This document shows positions 4,742 through 8,109 of a DNA stretch of 8,109 nucleotides, piece after piece. Location of the stretch: NCBI GenBank assembly GCA_003240795.1, contig QFNK01000070.1, positions 1 through 8,109 on the forward strand. The letters run 5' to 3'. The notes beneath the pieces were generated by a model that was not told the origin of the DNA, searched no databases, and was given only the letters and a program-made list of their open reading frames with translations. Source of the DNA: Micavibrio aeruginosavorus (GTDB lineage Bacteria > Pseudomonadota > Alphaproteobacteria > Micavibrionales > Micavibrionaceae). Each line of letters begins with the position of its first letter. Position 1 is the first letter of the stretch. A program made the translations under genes and the position numbers.

Positions 4742-7707
4742 CGAAGCCCTGCGTTTATACAATCCCCGCAGGCCTTTCCTTCGTTGACCGGATGGCATCG
4801 ACTTTGCGCGCGGAAAGCGGCGACGACCCATCTATACTTGCCTCCATGCAACTATTGCTCCCTACGCGGCGCGCCTGCAGGTCTCTGCGCGAAGCTTTCC
4901 TGCGTGACAGCGAAGGAAAACCGCTCCTCCTTCCGCGCATGAACCCGATCGGCGATGTCGATGAGGAAGAATTATCGCTCCTCCTCGCCGGGACGGAGGC
5001 CGAACTGTCTCTGGAGCCTGCAATCGCACCAATGCACCGCCTCTTCCTCATCACCCGCCTGATCGGAAAAATGGAACAGGGGCGCGGCATTGAACAGGAC
5101 ATGGCGCTTGCACGCGCTCTCGCGCACTTGATGGATCAGGTCTACACCGAAGACCTCGACCTCAAAAACCTCCCCCACGCCATCGATCGCGCGGAGTTTT
5201 CAAAGCACTGGCAGATCAGCCTCGACTTCCTCAAAATCCTGAGCGAGCACTGGCCACTGGTGCTCAAGGAACAAGGCGTGATGGACGCGGCCGACAGGCG
5301 CAACCGCCTGCTGAAATCACTGGCCGCCAGCTGGAAAAAAAATCCGCCGGCGCATCGCATCATCGCGGCCGGATCCACCGGCTCCATCCCCGCGACGGCA
5401 GAGCTTTTGAAGACGGTCGCGGGCCTGCCAGACGGCTGTATCGTGCTGCCCGGACTTGATCTCGCCATGGACGCGGAAAGCTGGAACGCAATTCAGGACA
5501 CGCACCCGCAGGCGACATTGAAATCCCTTCTGAAAACACTCGGCGTCGAACGCGGGGATGTCGCCGTGTGGCCGGGATGCGACGAAGGCGCGAAAGAACG
5601 CGCTTCTACACGCACCTTCTGCACCGAAATCATGCGCCCTGCGGAAACCAGCGCGGCCTGGCAGAAACTCAAGGATGCGAAATCATTCGACCCGCAAGCC
5701 TTGTCCATCGAACGATATGACTGCGCCAACCCTCAGGAAGAAGCGCTTGTCATCGCCCTCGCCCTGCGTGGTGCGTTGGAACAGAGCGAACAGACAACCG
5801 CCGCGCTTGTCACACCGGACAGAAAACTCGCCCGCCGCGTCGCGATGGCATGCCGCCGCTGGGGCATCGAGATAGACGATTCCGCCGGCACGCCTCTCGC
5901 CCAGACACGCGCGGGAAGCTTCATCCATCTCTGTATGGAAGCGGCCGAGGAAAACCTGCGCCCCGTCGCATTGCTGTCCTTCTGCAAACACGCGCTCTGC
6001 ATGCCCGAAGACGCCGCACACTGGCGCGGCGACATCCGCGCGCTCGACACGCATCTTTTCCGCGGCCCCGCTTTTTCCGGCGGACTTGAATCCTATCACG
6101 CGAAGATATCGCTGCTGGTGGAAGATAAAAGGATCAACGAAAGTCTTGCCGCGCTGATGACTCAGGCGGTCAATTCCATCGCCGGTAAATTTACACCCCT
6201 CACACGCCTCTCGAAGGCACCCTTCGCGGATTGGTGCGAAGCGCATTTGCAGACGCTCGAAAACTTTTGCCCGCCGCATATCCTCTGGGCGGGTGAGGAC
6301 GGCGAGGCGGCATCCCTCTTCTTCTCCGGCCTGCGCGAACACGGCGCATACATGCCGGACATGGACGTGCGGGAATATCTCGGCATCCTTAAAATCGCGA
6401 TGGAGGGGATCGCCGTGCGTCCGAAATACGGCCTGCATCCGCGCCTATCGATTTTGGGACAGCTGGAGGCGCGCCTTGTCGAGGCCGACACCATGATCCT
6501 GTCCGGCCTTAATGAAAACACATGGCCGCCAAAGCCTGCCGTCGATCCATGGATGTCGCGCCCGATGAGGCGCCGTTTCGGATTGCCGTCACCCGAACGC
6601 TCGACAGGCCTGTCCGCGCATGATTTCGCGCAATGCCTGTGCGCGGACAAAGTCATACTGACGCGCAGCCTTCGCGTCGATGGCACGCCGACCGTACCTT
6701 CCCGCTGGCTGCAGCGCATGGATACGGTTCTACAGGCCTGCGGCACCGACACGGCAGGCGCGCTGAAAGGCGGTCTTCTGGATATCGCCCGTGCGATTGA
6801 CGAAGTCGCAAACGTCAAACCGGCACCGCGCCCCGAGCCGCGCCCCCCGGTAAGCGCGCGTCCGCGTCTTCTGCCCGTCACCGCCATCGAAACATGGATG
6901 AACGATCCGTACAGCCTTTACGCGAAATACATTCTCAAACTATACAAGCTCAAACCGTTGGAAGAGCCGCTCGACGCCGCGATGCGCGGAACGCTGCTCC
7001 ACGACATTCTCGACAAATTCGTCACGCTCTATCCCAAGGACCTTCCGCCAGACAGGGACATCGCGCTGAAATCTTTTATGGGCATTGTCGCTGCAGAAAT
7101 GGAACGTCATGCCATTGAACCCGACGTGCGCAGTTTCTGGACGCCGCGGCTGGAAAAAACAGGACGCTTTCTGATCCGCACCGAAGAAACATGGCGGCAG
7201 ACCTTCCTGCCGCGCCTGCGCGAGGTCGAAGGCAGAATGGAGTTCAGCGGCAATGCAGGGCCGTTCACCTTGAGGGGCCGCGCAGACCGCATCGATGTTT
7301 CGCACGACGGACGCGAAGCCGCGATTGTCGATTACAAATCCGGCGGCGCATTCTCGCCCAAAGGAATGAAGAGCGGCCAGTATCCGCAATTGCCGCTGGA
7401 AGCCCTGATCGTTGAATCGAACGGCTTTGACGATTTACACGGCAGGCAGGTGACCGCGCTCGCCTACTGGATCCTGAACGGCTCCGGTGAGGGCGGCAAG
7501 GAAACCACGCTGATCAAGCCCGAAGATTTACAGGCGGCGAAAGACAATGCCCGCGAAGGCATGCAGACGTTGATCGATGCCTTTGACGATGAAGCGACCC
7601 CTTATTACAGCCTGCCGCGTCAGGTGGCCAAGCGGTACAATACCGATTACGACCAGCTCGCCCGCGTGCAGGAATGGTCGACAGCGGCGGAACAGGACGA
7701 AACATGA
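4738..7707 (+). CDS. addB: Double-strand break repair protein AddB, alphaproteobacterial type
   Basis: AddB is the helicase-like nuclease subunit of AddAB, which resects double-strand breaks and loads RecA (the functional counterpart of RecBCD). The 989-residue product starts with IPAGLSFVDRM in place of a working P-loop, so its helicase half should be inactive, as is usual for this subgroup. The conserved block around residues 572-597 (ILGQLEARL ... GLNENTWP) is typical of AddB. The C-terminal PDDEXK/RecB-type nuclease shows GTLLH with His755, GRADRID with Asp850, VDYKSGG with Asp865 and Lys867, and QYPQ at 881-884, so the active-site set looks complete. I see no cysteine cluster flanking the nuclease, so the iron-sulfur staple of Firmicutes AddB is absent, again fitting the alphaproteobacterial form. 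The start is fixed by the ATGA overlap with the upstream gene; AGGGG lies two bases ahead, which is unusually close. It overlaps addA by four bases. Confidence 0.95.
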   Translation: MTKPCVYTIPAGLSFVDRMASTLRAESGDDPSILASMQLLLPTRRACRSLREAFLRDSEGKPLLLPRMNPIGDVDEEELSLLLAGTEAELSLEPAIAPMHRLFLITRLIGKMEQGRGIEQDMALARALAHLMDQVYTEDLDLKNLPHAIDRAEFSKHWQISLDFLKILSEHWPLVLKEQGVMDAADRRNRLLKSLAASWKKNPPAHRIIAAGSTGSIPATAELLKTVAGLPDGCIVLPGLDLAMDAESWNAIQDTHPQATLKSLLKTLGVERGDVAVWPGCDEGAKERASTRTFCTEIMRPAETSAAWQKLKDAKSFDPQALSIERYDCANPQEEALVIALALRGALEQSEQTTAALVTPDRKLARRVAMACRRWGIEIDDSAGTPLAQTRAGSFIHLCMEAAEENLRPVALLSFCKHALCMPEDAAHWRGDIRALDTHLFRGPAFSGGLESYHAKISLLVEDKRINESLAALMTQAVNSIAGKFTPLTRLSKAPFADWCEAHLQTLENFCPPHILWAGEDGEAASLFFSGLREHGAYMPDMDVREYLGILKIAMEGIAVRPKYGLHPRLSILGQLEARLVEADTMILSGLNENTWPPKPAVDPWMSRPMRRRFGLPSPERSTGLSAHDFAQCLCADKVILTRSLRVDGTPTVPSRWLQRMDTVLQACGTDTAGALKGGLLDIARAIDEVANVKPAPRPEPRPPVSARPRLLPVTAIETWMNDPYSLYAKYILKLYKLKPLEEPLDAAMRGTLLHDILDKFVTLYPKDLPPDRDIALKSFMGIVAAEMERHAIEPDVRSFWTPRLEKTGRFLIRTEETWRQTFLPRLREVEGRMEFSGNAGPFTLRGRADRIDVSHDGREAAIVDYKSGGAFSPKGMKSGQYPQLPLEALIVESNGFDDLHGRQVTALAYWILNGSGEGGKETTLIKPEDLQAAKDNAREGMQTLIDAFDDEATPYYSLPRQVAKRYNTDYDQLARVQEWSTAAEQDET

Positions 7708-8109
7708 TCGAGAAAGCCGCCGCGACATCATCAATTTCAACAAACCACCAGACCGGGGACATCATCGCCCATGCAACGGCGCAGCAACGTCTCGCGTCCG
7801 ACCCGCTGTCCTCCGCATGGGTCGGCGCATCGGCGGGATCGGGCAAGACGAAGGTTCTGACGGACCGCATCCTGCGCCTGCTCCTCCCCCGCGAAAACGG
7901 GATGGAGGCCACGAAGCCGGAGAAGATTCTCGCCCTCACCTTCACCAAGGCGGGCGCGAACGAAATGGCGCTGCGTCTTTCCCGCCGCCTGTCCGACTGG
8001 GCGGTCATGGATGATGAAAAACTGTTTCATGATCTCGATAAAAACTTGCTCGGGAGAAAACCGTCCCCGGAAGAAATAAAATCTGCACGTGAATTATTCG
8101 CACGCACCG
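7704..8109 (+). CDS. addA: AddA helicase-nuclease subunit (3' partial)
   Basis: The first 135 residues of the UvrD-like motor and nuclease subunit of AddAB are present; the frame is still open at the right edge. Visible are a Q-motif-like region (QQRLASDP, 27-34), Walker A GASAGSGKT (41-49) and helicase motif Ia LALTFTKAGANEMALRL (76-92). Together these are characteristic of the alphaproteobacterial AddA N-terminus. The usual motif Ia version has Ala-rich TKAAAAEM; here it reads TKAGANEM, a conservative difference. The start is set by the ATGA overlap with addB, with AGGA (7694-7697) six bases upstream. The rest, including the C-terminal nuclease domain, lies outside the window, so integrity cannot be judged. 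Confidence 0.95.
   Translation, partial: MIEKAAATSSISTNHQTGDIIAHATAQQRLASDPLSSAWVGASAGSGKTKVLTDRILRLLLPRENGMEATKPEKILALTFTKAGANEMALRLSRRLSDWAVMDDEKLFHDLDKNLLGRKPSPEEIKSARELFART

Noticed and set aside
4010..4831. Minus-strand open frame of 273 codons opposite the nucleotidyltransferase
   Set aside because: It spans two real genes on the other strand and shows no family motif. The plus-strand gene has the full pyrophosphorylase signature.
5683..6438. Long minus-strand open frame (251 codons) inside addB
   Set aside because: It lies wholly antisense to a well-conserved gene in GC-rich DNA, where spurious long frames are expected. Its protein has no recognisable domain and irregular composition rich in Arg, Ala and Gly.
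6162..6887. Minus-strand open frame of 241 codons inside addB
   Set aside because: Very Arg/Ser/Pro-rich low-complexity translation opposite the conserved addB region, with no motif; it is a shadow of codon bias.
1..8109. CRISPR array, tRNA/rRNA genes, insertion sequences, phage attachment sites, toxin-antitoxin or other defence genes
   Set aside because: I looked on both strands and saw no regularly spaced repeats, tRNA-like arms, transposase motifs or toxin-antitoxin gene pairs. AddAB is a general repair enzyme and not evidence of a defence island.

Overview
The window looks like chromosomal DNA from an alphaproteobacterium. The evidence is a DivL-type sensor protein with tyrosine at the phospho-acceptor position, the alphaproteobacterial form of AddB, and the gene order tsaE - nucleotidyltransferase - addB - addA that recurs in this class. 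I cannot name the order or genus. Base composition is GC-rich in the addB region and noticeably more AT-rich around 1600-2450.

Layout. Positions 1-1988 (+) hold the 3' part of a multi-PAS DivL-like pseudokinase whose start lies left of the window. It converges on a two-gene minus-strand unit: a thioredoxin-reductase-like ferredoxin/flavodoxin-NADP+ reductase (3495-2473) followed 40 bases later by a small exported four-cysteine protein I do not recognise (2432-2028). A 114-base divergent region (3496-3609) then separates the reductase from a tightly packed plus-strand operon: tsaE (3610-4026), a MurU-like nucleotidyltransferase (4019-4741), addB (4738-7707) and addA (7704 to beyond the right edge). 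Successive operon genes overlap by 8, 4 and 4 bases, so translational coupling is likely. No gap of 300 bases lacks a gene.

How the genes fit together. The operon combines three separate housekeeping jobs: tRNA t6A37 synthesis (TsaE), cell-wall sugar nucleotide synthesis or recycling (nucleotidyltransferase) and double-strand-break resection (AddAB). DivL belongs to the CckA-CtrA cell-cycle pathway. The reductase supplies low-potential electron transfer and has no obvious link to its neighbours.

Most of the window is conserved housekeeping sequence, and I see no new defence, mobile or RNA system. The points worth checking are: the missing AmgK-type kinase gene next to the MurU-like gene; the orphan secreted protein; a perfect TTAA-N7-TTAA (CtrA-type) pattern across the divL stop codon; and -10-like elements placed so that both tsaE and the reductase could be leaderless.
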